Positions 1-5,984 of a DNA stretch of 12,520 nucleotides are shown in pieces (position 1 is the first letter of the stretch; each line of letters begins with the position of its first letter). The stretch spans positions 1 through 12,520 of the forward strand of contig CAMHFM010000005.1 of the NCBI GenBank assembly GCA_946184595.1. Reading direction: 5' to 3'. The DNA comes from an uncultured Azospirillum sp. Lineage in GTDB: Bacteria > Pseudomonadota > Alphaproteobacteria > RF32 > CAG-239. The notes below the pieces were generated by a model. The model was not told where the DNA came from and did not search any database. It was given only the letters and a program-made list of their open reading frames with translations. A program made the translations under genes and the position numbers.

Positions 1-88
1 CTTCTGGGAGAAGATTCTTAATGTCATTCGAACTAATGATGATCTTACCTCTCAGGCAAGTATCATCTATTGTCAGATCTTTATACAT
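1..88 (-). CDS. Partial N-terminus of an unrecognised protein, cut by the window edge
   Basis: An ATG at 88-86 opens a minus-strand frame that runs off the left edge. It gives 29 residues beginning MYKDLTIDDTCLRGK and ending near NLLPE, with a balanced, soluble-looking composition. It follows the LOG-family gene on the same strand after a 72-base AT-rich gap, and a promoter-like pair (TTGACA at 155-150, TAATCT at 132-127, 17-base spacer) lies upstream. There is no clear Shine-Dalgarno sequence. The plus strand is also open here (2-106, ending in TAA at 104-106) and could instead be the C-terminal end of a convergent gene. I slightly prefer the minus frame because of the ATG and the promoter. 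No family is recognised. Confidence 0.35.
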   Translation of the reverse strand, partial: MYKDLTIDDTCLRGKIIISSNDIKNLLPE

Positions 89-126
89 AAAACTAAGATT
101 AATTAATAATATTTGTTATTAACTGC

Positions 127-155
127 AGATTACATTATTTTCGAAATTTTGTCAA
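127..155 (-). promoter_or_regulatory. Candidate sigma70-type promoter for the left-edge gene
   Basis: On the minus strand the -35 box TTGACA (155-150) is a perfect match and is separated by 17 bases from TAATCT (132-127), which matches the -10 consensus only partly. Transcription would start near 120, about 30 bases before the ATG at 88. It lies just past the stop codon of the LOG-family gene. Confidence 0.3.
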
Positions 156-160
156 ACGTT

Positions 161-1111
161 TTATAACGGGCAGAAATTATAATTTTCTTGTTTGCGTTTT
201 TTTAAAACACTCAGTTTATCACTGACAATCGCTGTATCTCTTCCGGTTTTAGCTAAACGGTCGTACATTCTTTCAATTTCTTTTTCAAGATAAGCGCGTT
301 CAATGTCGTTTGCCAATTCCTGACGTTCTTCCGATGTGCCGTGATAGCTGTTATTTGTTATTCTGTCGCAAATATCTTCAACGCTTGTCTCTTTATTGGT
401 GTTTTTTACAAAATACGGTAATTCATAAATTAATTGGCGTGTTGCTGCATAAACTTCCTGAGTAGTATTTCCTCTTTTATACCGACGTTTCAACAAACGG
501 AAAACAATAGCTAATTCATCACTATTATCAACCACAATAAAAGATAACGGATCTGCGAATCCTTCTGCGGAAATTGACTTTAAATATTCAACAATATGAT
601 GAAAGAATCCATTGATGTTATACAAAATAAACGGTTTAATTTTCAAAAAGCCATCTTGCATAGCCACGCAGTCATAAGCTAATTCATCTAATGTTCCGAC
701 ACCGCCGGGGGCAAAAACGATAAAGTCAGAATCTAAAAGCTTTTGTTTTCTTTCTTCTAAGGTTTGAGCAACAATAACATCTTTAATTTGCTCTAAAACA
801 TCATCTGTCTCATACAGACTATAATATTCTTTGGTGGTAATTCCCTGTATCGGGTTTCCCTGCATATTCTTTTGTTTCCAACAGTCTAACACCCCTTTTG
901 CGACTGCGCCCATAATTCCGGCGCTTGACCAACCAAAGTCAAGTTTAAAATCCATAGTTGCAATTTGTTGTCCTAAGCGGTAAGCCTCTTCTACATATAA
1001 TTTATCATGTCCGGAACGAGCTCCTCCAGCCACAAAAACACGTAAACCATCTTGTTGATTTTCTTTAACAAAATCATCAACGACATTTGCTACGGCTTCT
1101 TTTTTTTCCAT
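161..1111 (-). CDS. LOG-family (lysine decarboxylase-like fold) protein, probable nucleotide phosphoribohydrolase
   Basis: This 316-residue protein has the LOG/YgdH Rossmann-like core. A glycine-rich start 'VFVAGGARSG' (about residues 25-34) is followed by 'GIMGAVAKG' (about 65-73), 'ERKQKLL' with R121 and K122, and the signature PGGVGTLDE at 135-143, where E143 and the arginine are the expected catalytic pair. Characterised LOG proteins release the base from nucleoside 5'-monophosphates, but the substrate here cannot be told from sequence. Typical LOG proteins have about 190 residues. This one carries roughly 100 extra C-terminal residues, charged and probably helical. Its ATG (1111-1109) overlaps the tgt stop codon as TAATG, and its Shine-Dalgarno GAGGAG lies inside the last tgt codons, so translation is probably coupled. 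No terminator is obvious after it. Confidence 0.85.
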   Translation of the reverse strand: MEKKEAVANVVDDFVKENQQDGLRVFVAGGARSGHDKLYVEEAYRLGQQIATMDFKLDFGWSSAGIMGAVAKGVLDCWKQKNMQGNPIQGITTKEYYSLYETDDVLEQIKDVIVAQTLEERKQKLLDSDFIVFAPGGVGTLDELAYDCVAMQDGFLKIKPFILYNINGFFHHIVEYLKSISAEGFADPLSFIVVDNSDELAIVFRLLKRRYKRGNTTQEVYAATRQLIYELPYFVKNTNKETSVEDICDRITNNSYHGTSEERQELANDIERAYLEKEIERMYDRLAKTGRDTAIVSDKLSVLKKRKQENYNFCPL

Positions 1112-2235
1112 TATAACTCCTCAATATCTCCACGCGCTTGATCAGCGTAAAACTGCGTTGTAAATTCTTGCAGCTTGTCTTCTGCTAAAGCTTGGCGAAG
1201 ACCTTGCATTAATCTCTGATAATAAGCTACATTATGCCAAGTTAAAAGCATAACCGCAAGTACTTCATTACACTTTTGCAAATGGTGAATATAGGCACGA
1301 CTGTAATGTGTGCATAGAGGGCATGTGCAACCTTCTTCTAAGGGGCGAGGATCTTCTTTATGACGGGCATTGCGAATATTAATCGTTCCAAATCGAGTGA
1401 ATGCTTGTGATGTTCTTCCGGAACGGGTCGGCATAACACAATCAAACATATCGACCCCCCGCAACACAGCCCCGACAATATCATCAGGACGCCCAACACC
1501 CATTAAATATCTCGGCTTATCTGTGGGTAATTGTTCCGGGGCATAATCCAGAACTTCAAACATTTTTTCTTGACCTTCACCGACAGCCAAACCGCCAATA
1601 GCATAGCCGTCAAAGCCAATTTCTTTTAATTTTTCAGCAGAATATTCACGCAAATCTTTATAAATGTTACCCTGTTGAATACCGAAAATACCATATCCGT
1701 CTCTATCAATAAAAGCTTCTTTACTGCGTTTTGCCCAACGCATTGAACGCTCCATGGAAACTCTTGCTTCTTCATGTGTGGAAGGGAAAGGCGTGCACTC
1801 ATCCAAAGCCATTGTGATATTTGAATCAAGATTATATTGGATACGCATTGACTCTTCAGGGCTTAGAAAATACTTTTTCCCATCAATATGTGAACTGAAA
1901 GTCACTCCATCTTCCGTTAATTTTCTGAGACCCGTCAGACTCATTACCTGAAATCCGCCGGAATCGGTCAAAATAGGTTTATCCCAGTTCATAAACTTAT
2001 GAAGACCGCCTAATTTAGCAACTAATTCTGATCCGGGGCGCAACATTAAATGGTAAGTGTTTCCAAGTAGAATTTGTGCTCCTGTTGCTGCAACGGATTC
2101 CGGCATCATTGCTTTAACGGTTCCGCAGGTTCCGACCGGCATAAAAGCAGGTGTATCAACCACGCCATGCTTGGTATATAATTTTCCCAAGCGGCTTTTG
2201 CCTGAGGTTTTCAATATTTCATATTTAAGTGTCAT
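1111..2235 (-). CDS. tgt: tRNA-guanine transglycosylase (queuine tRNA-ribosyltransferase)
   Basis: Tgt exchanges guanine-34 in the anticodon of GUN tRNAs (Asp, Asn, His, Tyr) for a preQ1-type base in queuosine synthesis. The 374-residue length matches bacterial Tgt. Visible motifs are 'DSGGFQVMSL' with the general-base Asp at 91, 'GGLAVGE' near 214-220, and 'FDCVMPTR' with the nucleophile Asp at 265. The zinc site CxCxxC...H is complete (C303, C305, C308, H334), so the enzyme should be active. The start at 2235 has AAAAGGAT a few bases upstream. It is the first gene of a two-gene unit with the LOG-family gene. No other queuosine genes lie in the window. Confidence 0.97.
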   Translation of the reverse strand: MTLKYEILKTSGKSRLGKLYTKHGVVDTPAFMPVGTCGTVKAMMPESVAATGAQILLGNTYHLMLRPGSELVAKLGGLHKFMNWDKPILTDSGGFQVMSLTGLRKLTEDGVTFSSHIDGKKYFLSPEESMRIQYNLDSNITMALDECTPFPSTHEEARVSMERSMRWAKRSKEAFIDRDGYGIFGIQQGNIYKDLREYSAEKLKEIGFDGYAIGGLAVGEGQEKMFEVLDYAPEQLPTDKPRYLMGVGRPDDIVGAVLRGVDMFDCVMPTRSGRTSQAFTRFGTINIRNARHKEDPRPLEEGCTCPLCTHYSRAYIHHLQKCNEVLAVMLLTWHNVAYYQRLMQGLRQALAEDKLQEFTTQFYADQARGDIEEL

Positions 2236-2259
2236 CTTTTATCCTTTTGTTTATCAGCG

Positions 2260-2288
2260 ATAATGCCTTAAATATTTACGCTTGGCAA
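2260..2288 (-). promoter_or_regulatory. Predicted promoter of the tgt operon
   Basis: Reading the minus strand, TTGCCA (2288-2283) is followed after 17 bases by CATTAT (2265-2260). Transcription would begin near 2253, giving a leader of about 18 bases before the tgt ATG at 2235, with AAGGAT as ribosome-binding site. The position just upstream of tgt and the ideal spacing support it; it has not been tested. Confidence 0.5.
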
Positions 2289-2361
2289 GAGGTTTTATAT
2301 TGACTTTTTAGACAAAATATTTTTAGATATTTTCAATTAACAAAAGTATTAATTTAATTAT

Positions 2362-2373
2362 TATAATCGCTTA
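2362..2373 (+). promoter_or_regulatory. Perfect -10 box five bases before the M16 peptidase ATG (possible leaderless start)
   Basis: TATAAT at 2362-2367 exactly matches the sigma70 -10 consensus. Transcription normally begins 6-8 bases after this box, which would place +1 on or beside the ATG at 2373. No purine-rich Shine-Dalgarno sequence lies upstream of that ATG, as expected for a leaderless mRNA. No good -35 box is seen about 17 bases upstream. A competing promoter (TTGACT at 2300-2305 with a poor -10 at 2323-2328) would instead give a leader of about 40 bases. Confidence 0.3.
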
Positions 2374-3662
2374 TGAAAACTGATGTTCATTATTTAGCAA
2401 ACGGATTGCCTGTTATTTATATGGTTAATCCGTCTACACCAATGGCATATGCCTGTTTATGCATTAATGCCGGTGCCAAGGATGATAAGCCTTTGCTTTT
2501 CGGATTAGCTCATGCAGTTGAGCATTTTTTGTTTTTGGGAAGTAAACATTACTCAAAACAAGAATTAAATACTTTGCCTGCTCAGTTAGGTACAGAACTT
2601 GATGCCTCAACGGATATTGATTTCACGTCTTTCGGATTTCAGGTATTGCAGGGACATTTTGCTGAAATGCTGAAACTATTGGCGGATTTAATTATTTATC
2701 CGCAGTTTCCTGAAGACAAAATCCCTGATGAGCTTGAGATTATCAAAACCGAGATGTCTTCTCGAGAAGATGATGATGACGACCGCCGTAGGGGCTATAA
2801 TCTGAACAGTTGTTTTGGTATTCCTAAACGAAAGGCTTATATTTGGGGAACTAAAAAAACACTCTCTCGCATTTCTGCTGAAAAAGCCCGTGATTTTTGG
2901 GAGCAGTATTATGTTGCAGAGAACTGTGTCCTTTGTGTGTATGTTAACAGTTATGATTATTGGAAGCAGATTGAATCCTGTTTCGGGCAAATGCGTCAAG
3001 GTGTTCATTCTTCTCAACCAATAACACCGTTCCTCGGAAGAAGTTACAAAACGCGTGGCTATGCTTCAGAAGTAGAAATCAGTTTGATTTTTGAAGATCA
3101 GCTACAGTTCTCGATGACTAACGGCGGACTTCATTTGATGGCCGATGAGCTTCTTGCCAATGCCATAGGCGGCAACTTCAGCTCGCGTTTATATCAAATA
3201 CTGCGCCATGAGAGATCCCTGGTTTATGGTATTAATACAGAGCTTAATTGTTATACTTACGGCAATATTTTTCATATTTTGACGCATTGTTTGCCTCAAA
3301 ATACTGAAGATGTGATTACCTGTCTCTGCGAAGAGATACGAAAAGTAAAACAATTCGGCATTTCTGAAGAAGAGCTAACATATGCGAAAAATACTCTTAT
3401 CACGAGATTATGTTCTGCGGTGATGGATCCCGAAGATTTTGTGTTTGATGCGGCCGAGGACATGTTGTTAGGGCGTTTTATGTCAATAAAACAACAATTG
3501 AATATCCTAGAAACTGTCACAACATCAGATATTCTGGAATCAGCTCAACGGATTTTATCCAATGCACCGACATATGGAATTATCGGTAATATTTCCGATA
3601 ATCCACCGTATTCCAGTATTTTAGCTATGCTTGATATAAAAAAAGAACCCCCTTCTCAGTGA
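2373..3662 (+). CDS. M16B-family zinc metallopeptidase (processing-peptidase/PqqL-like, single chain)
   Basis: This 429-residue protein begins with the usual M16 opening 'LANGLPVIYM' and carries the inverted zinc motif HAVEH, with H47 and H51 as ligands and E50 as catalytic base. The third ligand is E127 in 'EIIKTEMSSRE', 76 residues after H51, the normal spacing. The C-terminal half has the partner-type 'SRLYQILRHERSLVYG' segment with the conserved Arg/Tyr region. Both halves are present, so it is a full M16B protein and predicted catalytic. I see no signal peptide, so it is probably cytoplasmic. An acidic run (DDDDD near 133-137) follows the zinc-ligand helix. The substrate is unknown. The start is chosen because the next in-frame ATG (M17) would remove the first beta-strand. 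Its stop codon lies in the loop of the downstream terminator hairpin. Confidence 0.92.
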   Translation: MKTDVHYLANGLPVIYMVNPSTPMAYACLCINAGAKDDKPLLFGLAHAVEHFLFLGSKHYSKQELNTLPAQLGTELDASTDIDFTSFGFQVLQGHFAEMLKLLADLIIYPQFPEDKIPDELEIIKTEMSSREDDDDDRRRGYNLNSCFGIPKRKAYIWGTKKTLSRISAEKARDFWEQYYVAENCVLCVYVNSYDYWKQIESCFGQMRQGVHSSQPITPFLGRSYKTRGYASEVEISLIFEDQLQFSMTNGGLHLMADELLANAIGGNFSSRLYQILRHERSLVYGINTELNCYTYGNIFHILTHCLPQNTEDVITCLCEEIRKVKQFGISEEELTYAKNTLITRLCSAVMDPEDFVFDAAEDMLLGRFMSIKQQLNILETVTTSDILESAQRILSNAPTYGIIGNISDNPPYSSILAMLDIKKEPPSQ

Positions 3663-3676
3663 AGAGGGTTCTTTTT
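3640..3676. terminator. Bidirectional intrinsic terminator between convergent genes
   Basis: AAAAAGAACCC (3640-3650) pairs perfectly with GGGTTCTTTTT (3666-3676), and the inner CTTC/GAAG continues the stem after one mismatch. The A-run and T-run flank it symmetrically, so it can act in both directions. The M16 peptidase stop (3660-3662) lies within the hairpin, and the response-regulator stop (3676-3678) begins in the T-run. Confidence 0.85.
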
Positions 3677-4371
3677 TATTCTTCCTCTTGAGGTTGGGTA
3701 TCTATAGAATAACCTGTGGCTCGAACTGTACGAATGTAATCCGGTCCATATTCATTTAAGGATTTACGCAAACGACGAATATGGACATCAACCGTCCGCG
3801 TTTCAACATAGATATTAATTCCCCAAACATTTTTCAGCAGAAAATCTCTGGAGAAAACTTTTTTAGGTTCTTCCATTAACATTTTCAGTAAACGAAATTC
3901 AGTCGGTCCCAAATGGATATAATTATCGCCACGATAAACTTTTTTGGTAACTAAGTCCATGCGGATATCTTCAAATTTTAATTCCTTAACTGTCATAATT
4001 TCCGGTGCACGGCGCATATTTGCTTTGACTCGTGCCATTAATTCAGGAATAGAAAAAGGCTTGGTAACATAGTCATCCGCTCCGGCAGATAACCCTTTAA
4101 CTTTATCCTCTTCTTCTCCTTTTGCCGTCAGCATAATAATTGGAATGTTTTTAATATCTGGCTTAGCTCTGATTAATTTACAAATTTCAACACCTGAAAT
4201 CTCAGGTAACATCCAGTCTAATAAGATAACGGAAGGTGCGTATTTTTCTACTTCTCCCAAAGCTTTGGCACCACGGCTTTCAACAATGACTTCATAGCCT
4301 TCTTTTTCCAGATTGTATTTAAGCATTAATCCTAATGCTTCTTCATCTTCTATTACCATTACTAATGCCAT
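3676..4371 (-). CDS. phoB: OmpR/PhoB-family response regulator, probably PhoB
   Basis: The protein has an N-terminal receiver domain and a C-terminal winged-helix DNA-binding domain, about 231 residues against 229 for E. coli PhoB. Counting from the upstream Met, the receiver has acidic E9/D10, phospho-acceptor D53 in 'LLDWMLPEISG', T83 and K105 in 'TKPF'. The output domain reads 'HLGPTEFRLLKMLMEEP' and 'TVDVHIRRLRKSLN', ending 'RTVRATGYSID', which is very PhoB-like. PhoB activates phosphate-starvation genes by binding pho boxes. Two ATGs are adjacent (4374 and 4371). The Shine-Dalgarno AAGGAGGT (4384-4377) leaves only 2 bases before the first but 5 before the second, so I use 4371. It follows rpe after 13 bases, apparently in one operon. 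No phoR, phoU or pst gene is nearby, so the assignment to PhoB rests on sequence alone. Confidence 0.85.
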   Translation of the reverse strand: MALVMVIEDEEALGLMLKYNLEKEGYEVIVESRGAKALGEVEKYAPSVILLDWMLPEISGVEICKLIRAKPDIKNIPIIMLTAKGEEEDKVKGLSAGADDYVTKPFSIPELMARVKANMRRAPEIMTVKELKFEDIRMDLVTKKVYRGDNYIHLGPTEFRLLKMLMEEPKKVFSRDFLLKNVWGINIYVETRTVDVHIRRLRKSLNEYGPDYIRTVRATGYSIDTQPQEEE

Positions 4372-4387
4372 CATACACCTCCTTCTT

Positions 4388-5023
4388 TTATCTTAAAGCT
4401 TTGATGTTATCTTTATAATTTCCACCGGCAAAGACAGCTGTTCCGGCTACTAAAATATCAGCACCGGCAGCTACACATTCGGCTCCGGTTTGTGCGTTAA
4501 TTCCGCCATCGACTTCAATTTTAAAATGACGATCCTGCCGCATTTCACAAATGCGATTGATTTTCTGTAATTGCTCTTTGATAAATGTTTGTCCGCCAAA
4601 GCCTGGATTTACTGTCATAACTAAAACCAAATCTATTTTATCCAAGACATACTCCAAAACTTTCTCAGATGTTTCCGGATTGAGTGAAACACCGGCCTTT
4701 ACGCCTAAAGAGTGGATCGTTTGCAGTGTTTTATCTAAATGCGGGCAAGTCTCTGCATGAACAGTAATATTATCCGCCCCGGCGGCAACAAACCATTCTA
4801 ACATTTCATCAGGAGATGTTACCATTAAATGAACATCTAAAGGCAACCTTGTACATTCTCGAACCGCTTTTATAATTTGCGGTCCGAATGTTAAGTTTGG
4901 CACATAATGTCCGTCCATAACATCTAAATGCAACATATCCGCACCTGCTTGTTCCAAAGCAATAACTTCTTCTCTCAATTTTGAAAAATCTGCAGATAAA
5001 ATGCTTGGCGCAATGCAAACCAT
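4388..5023 (-). CDS. rpe: Ribulose-phosphate 3-epimerase
   Basis: Rpe interconverts ribulose 5-phosphate and xylulose 5-phosphate in the pentose phosphate pathway. The 211-residue protein is a complete TIM barrel of standard length. It opens 'IAPSILSADF', with metal/catalytic residues H32 and D34 in 'LHLDVMDGHYVPN', H64 in 'DVHLMV' and D171 in 'IEVDGGIN'. The phosphate-binding loops 'NPGFGGQ' (about 138-144) and the late 'VAGTAVF' are also present. Its start has a good AGGAG site about 7 bases upstream. It is the first gene of a two-gene minus-strand unit with the response regulator. Pairing rpe with a phoB-like gene is not an arrangement I recognise as standard. Confidence 0.97.
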   Translation of the reverse strand: MVCIAPSILSADFSKLREEVIALEQAGADMLHLDVMDGHYVPNLTFGPQIIKAVRECTRLPLDVHLMVTSPDEMLEWFVAAGADNITVHAETCPHLDKTLQTIHSLGVKAGVSLNPETSEKVLEYVLDKIDLVLVMTVNPGFGGQTFIKEQLQKINRICEMRQDRHFKIEVDGGINAQTGAECVAAGADILVAGTAVFAGGNYKDNIKALR

Positions 5024-5052
5024 ATTATTCTCCTTTTTTTGATTTTACAGAA

Positions 5053-5061
5053 AATATAGCA
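5053..5061 (-). promoter_or_regulatory. Candidate extended -10 promoter for rpe
   Basis: On the minus strand TGCTATATT (5061-5053) fits the extended -10 form TGnTATAAT with one mismatch. No convincing -35 box lies at the right distance, which extended -10 promoters can tolerate. The start point would be near 5046, giving a leader of roughly 22 bases that contains the rpe ribosome-binding site. Confidence 0.3.
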
Positions 5062-5128
5062 CACTAAATATTGATATTCCCTTAAGAACAATTATCTCTT
5101 TTGGGGTTATTAGCAAAGGAGAAAAAAC

Positions 5129-5635
5129 ATGGCTCAAACAGCACAATATATTGTTCACGAACATCTTAATAAAATTATTGAACTTCTTAACCAGGCTTTT
5201 GCTGAAGAATGGTTGGCCTATTACCAGTATTGGATTGGTGCTAAGGTTGCCGTCGGACCTATGCGACCTGATGTTATTAAAGAAATGGAGGAACATGCCT
5301 TAGAAGAATTAAAACACGCCGATCGATTGGCAGACAGAATTATTCAACTGGGTGGAACACCGGTTTTATCCCCTCAAGATTGGAATAGAATCGCAAAATG
5401 TCGCTATGAAGCCCCCGAAGATCCCTGTGTTTCTAAAATTCTCAAGCAAAATCTTACTGCTGAGCGGTGCGCCGTCAGTCATTATCAGCAACTTTGTGAC
5501 CTCTGTCACGGAGTCGATTACGTTACATTCAGGCTTTCAGAGAAAATTTTAGCTGAAGAAATTGAGCATGAACAAGAAATCGAAGATTTTATCCATGATA
5601 TGGATATAGCGATTAAATGTGAACCTCAAAAATAA
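5129..5635 (+). CDS. Ferritin-like diiron protein, DPSL (Dps-like)/bacterioferritin-related
   Basis: This 168-residue four-helix-bundle protein has two helix pairs that each supply an ExxH iron motif: E60xxH63 in 'EEHALEELKHADRL' and E144xxH147 in 'ILAEEIEHEQEI'. Bridging glutamates are expected at E26/E27 ('FAEEWLAYYQYW') and E112 ('TAERCAVSHY'). The complete set implies an active ferroxidase-type diiron centre, so the protein probably oxidises or stores iron or removes peroxide in the cytoplasm. It is cysteine-rich (C91, C100, C114, C123, C126, C164). Dps-like 'thioferritins' carry a conserved cysteine pair near the metal site, and C114 and C126 could be that pair, though this is inference. 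The start has AAAGGAG seven bases upstream. It diverges from rpe, and I see no clear Fur-type operator. Confidence 0.8.
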   Translation: MAQTAQYIVHEHLNKIIELLNQAFAEEWLAYYQYWIGAKVAVGPMRPDVIKEMEEHALEELKHADRLADRIIQLGGTPVLSPQDWNRIAKCRYEAPEDPCVSKILKQNLTAERCAVSHYQQLCDLCHGVDYVTFRLSEKILAEEIEHEQEIEDFIHDMDIAIKCEPQK

Positions 5636-5636
5636 G

Positions 5637-5665
5637 ATAATTTTTACAAAAAATTATTTTATTAA
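5637..5665 (+). terminator. Weak AT-only hairpin after the ferritin-like gene
   Basis: ATAATTTTT (5637-5645) and AAAAATTAT (5649-5657) form a perfect 9-bp inverted repeat with a 3-base loop, followed by a T-rich stretch. It begins one base after the stop codon. With no G-C pairs the stem is weak, so it may only slow polymerase or protect the mRNA 3' end. Confidence 0.3.
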
Positions 5666-5723
5666 ATTTCAAAGCTTTAAAAATTTTCCTCTTAATTTTG
5701 GATAATTTTCGTCAATATGTTTG

Positions 5724-5751
5724 TTGACAAATTTTTTAAAACTTATACAAT
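5724..5751 (+). promoter_or_regulatory. Near-consensus sigma70 promoter driving the structured RNA
   Basis: The -35 box TTGACA (5724-5729) is perfect, and TACAAT (5746-5751) matches five of six -10 positions with a 16-base spacer. Transcription should begin at about 5757-5759. No plausible protein start with a ribosome-binding site follows; instead a series of hairpins and a terminator does, which points to a dedicated RNA gene. Confidence 0.6.
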
Positions 5752-5756
5752 AACGA

Positions 5757-5981
5757 CAAAATTTTAACATTAAGGGAGTCAGCTTTCTTCAACTTATAGC
5801 CCTTATTTCGTCTGTAGAATTTTTATGCCGGACACAAAGCTGACTCCAAATAAAAAATTGTTCGGGATACTTCTACATACGAATAGCTCATCCTAAAAAG
5901 GATGAGTATCCCAGGAGCCGCGCGTCCCCTAATCGCCGGCTCTTTTCTATAAAAAAACAGCCAAAATCTTTTGGCTGTTTT
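5757..5981 (+). ncRNA. Unassigned structured small RNA, about 225 nt
   Basis: This stretch has its own promoter and terminator and three hairpins. P1 is a perfect 12-bp stem (5775-5786 with 5836-5847) enclosing 49 nt, within which GTCTG (5810-5814) can pair with CGGAC (5829-5833). P2 pairs GGGATACT (5864-5871) with AGTATCCC (5905-5912), with an inner CATCC/GGATG hairpin (loop TAAAAA) and a 17-nt one-sided bulge. P3 is a GC-rich 9-bp stem, GAGCCG-(bulged C)-GCG (5915-5924) with CGCCGGCTC (5934-5942), closed by the loop UCCCCUAAU. Local high GC in an AT-rich genome is typical of structured RNA. I find no T-arm or tag frame of tmRNA, no RNase P core motifs, no 4.5S GGAA-loop domain, and no end-to-end closing stem as in 6S RNA. 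The function is unknown. It could be a trans-acting regulator or a divergent member of a known family. Confidence 0.55.
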
Positions 5982-5984
5982 TTT
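5951..5984. terminator. Strong bidirectional intrinsic terminator
   Basis: AAAACAGCCAAAA (5954-5966) pairs perfectly with TTTTGGCTGTTTT (5969-5981), flanked by A- and T-runs on both sides. It ends the structured RNA on the plus strand and the unknown 171-residue gene on the minus strand, whose stop codon (5984-5986) starts in the T-run. Confidence 0.9.

Noticed and set aside
5073..5097. Imperfect palindrome GATA...TATC upstream of the ferritin-like gene as a Fur or Irr operator
   Set aside because: Only the outer four bases and the central CTTAAG are symmetric, and it does not match a Fur or Irr consensus well.
5757..5981. Identification of the structured RNA as tmRNA, RNase P RNA, 4.5S RNA or 6S RNA
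   Set aside because: There is no T-arm TTCGANNC or tag frame, no RNase P core, no SRP GGAA-loop domain and no long stem joining the two ends. The only resemblance to 6S is a short GTCCCCT stretch, which is not enough.
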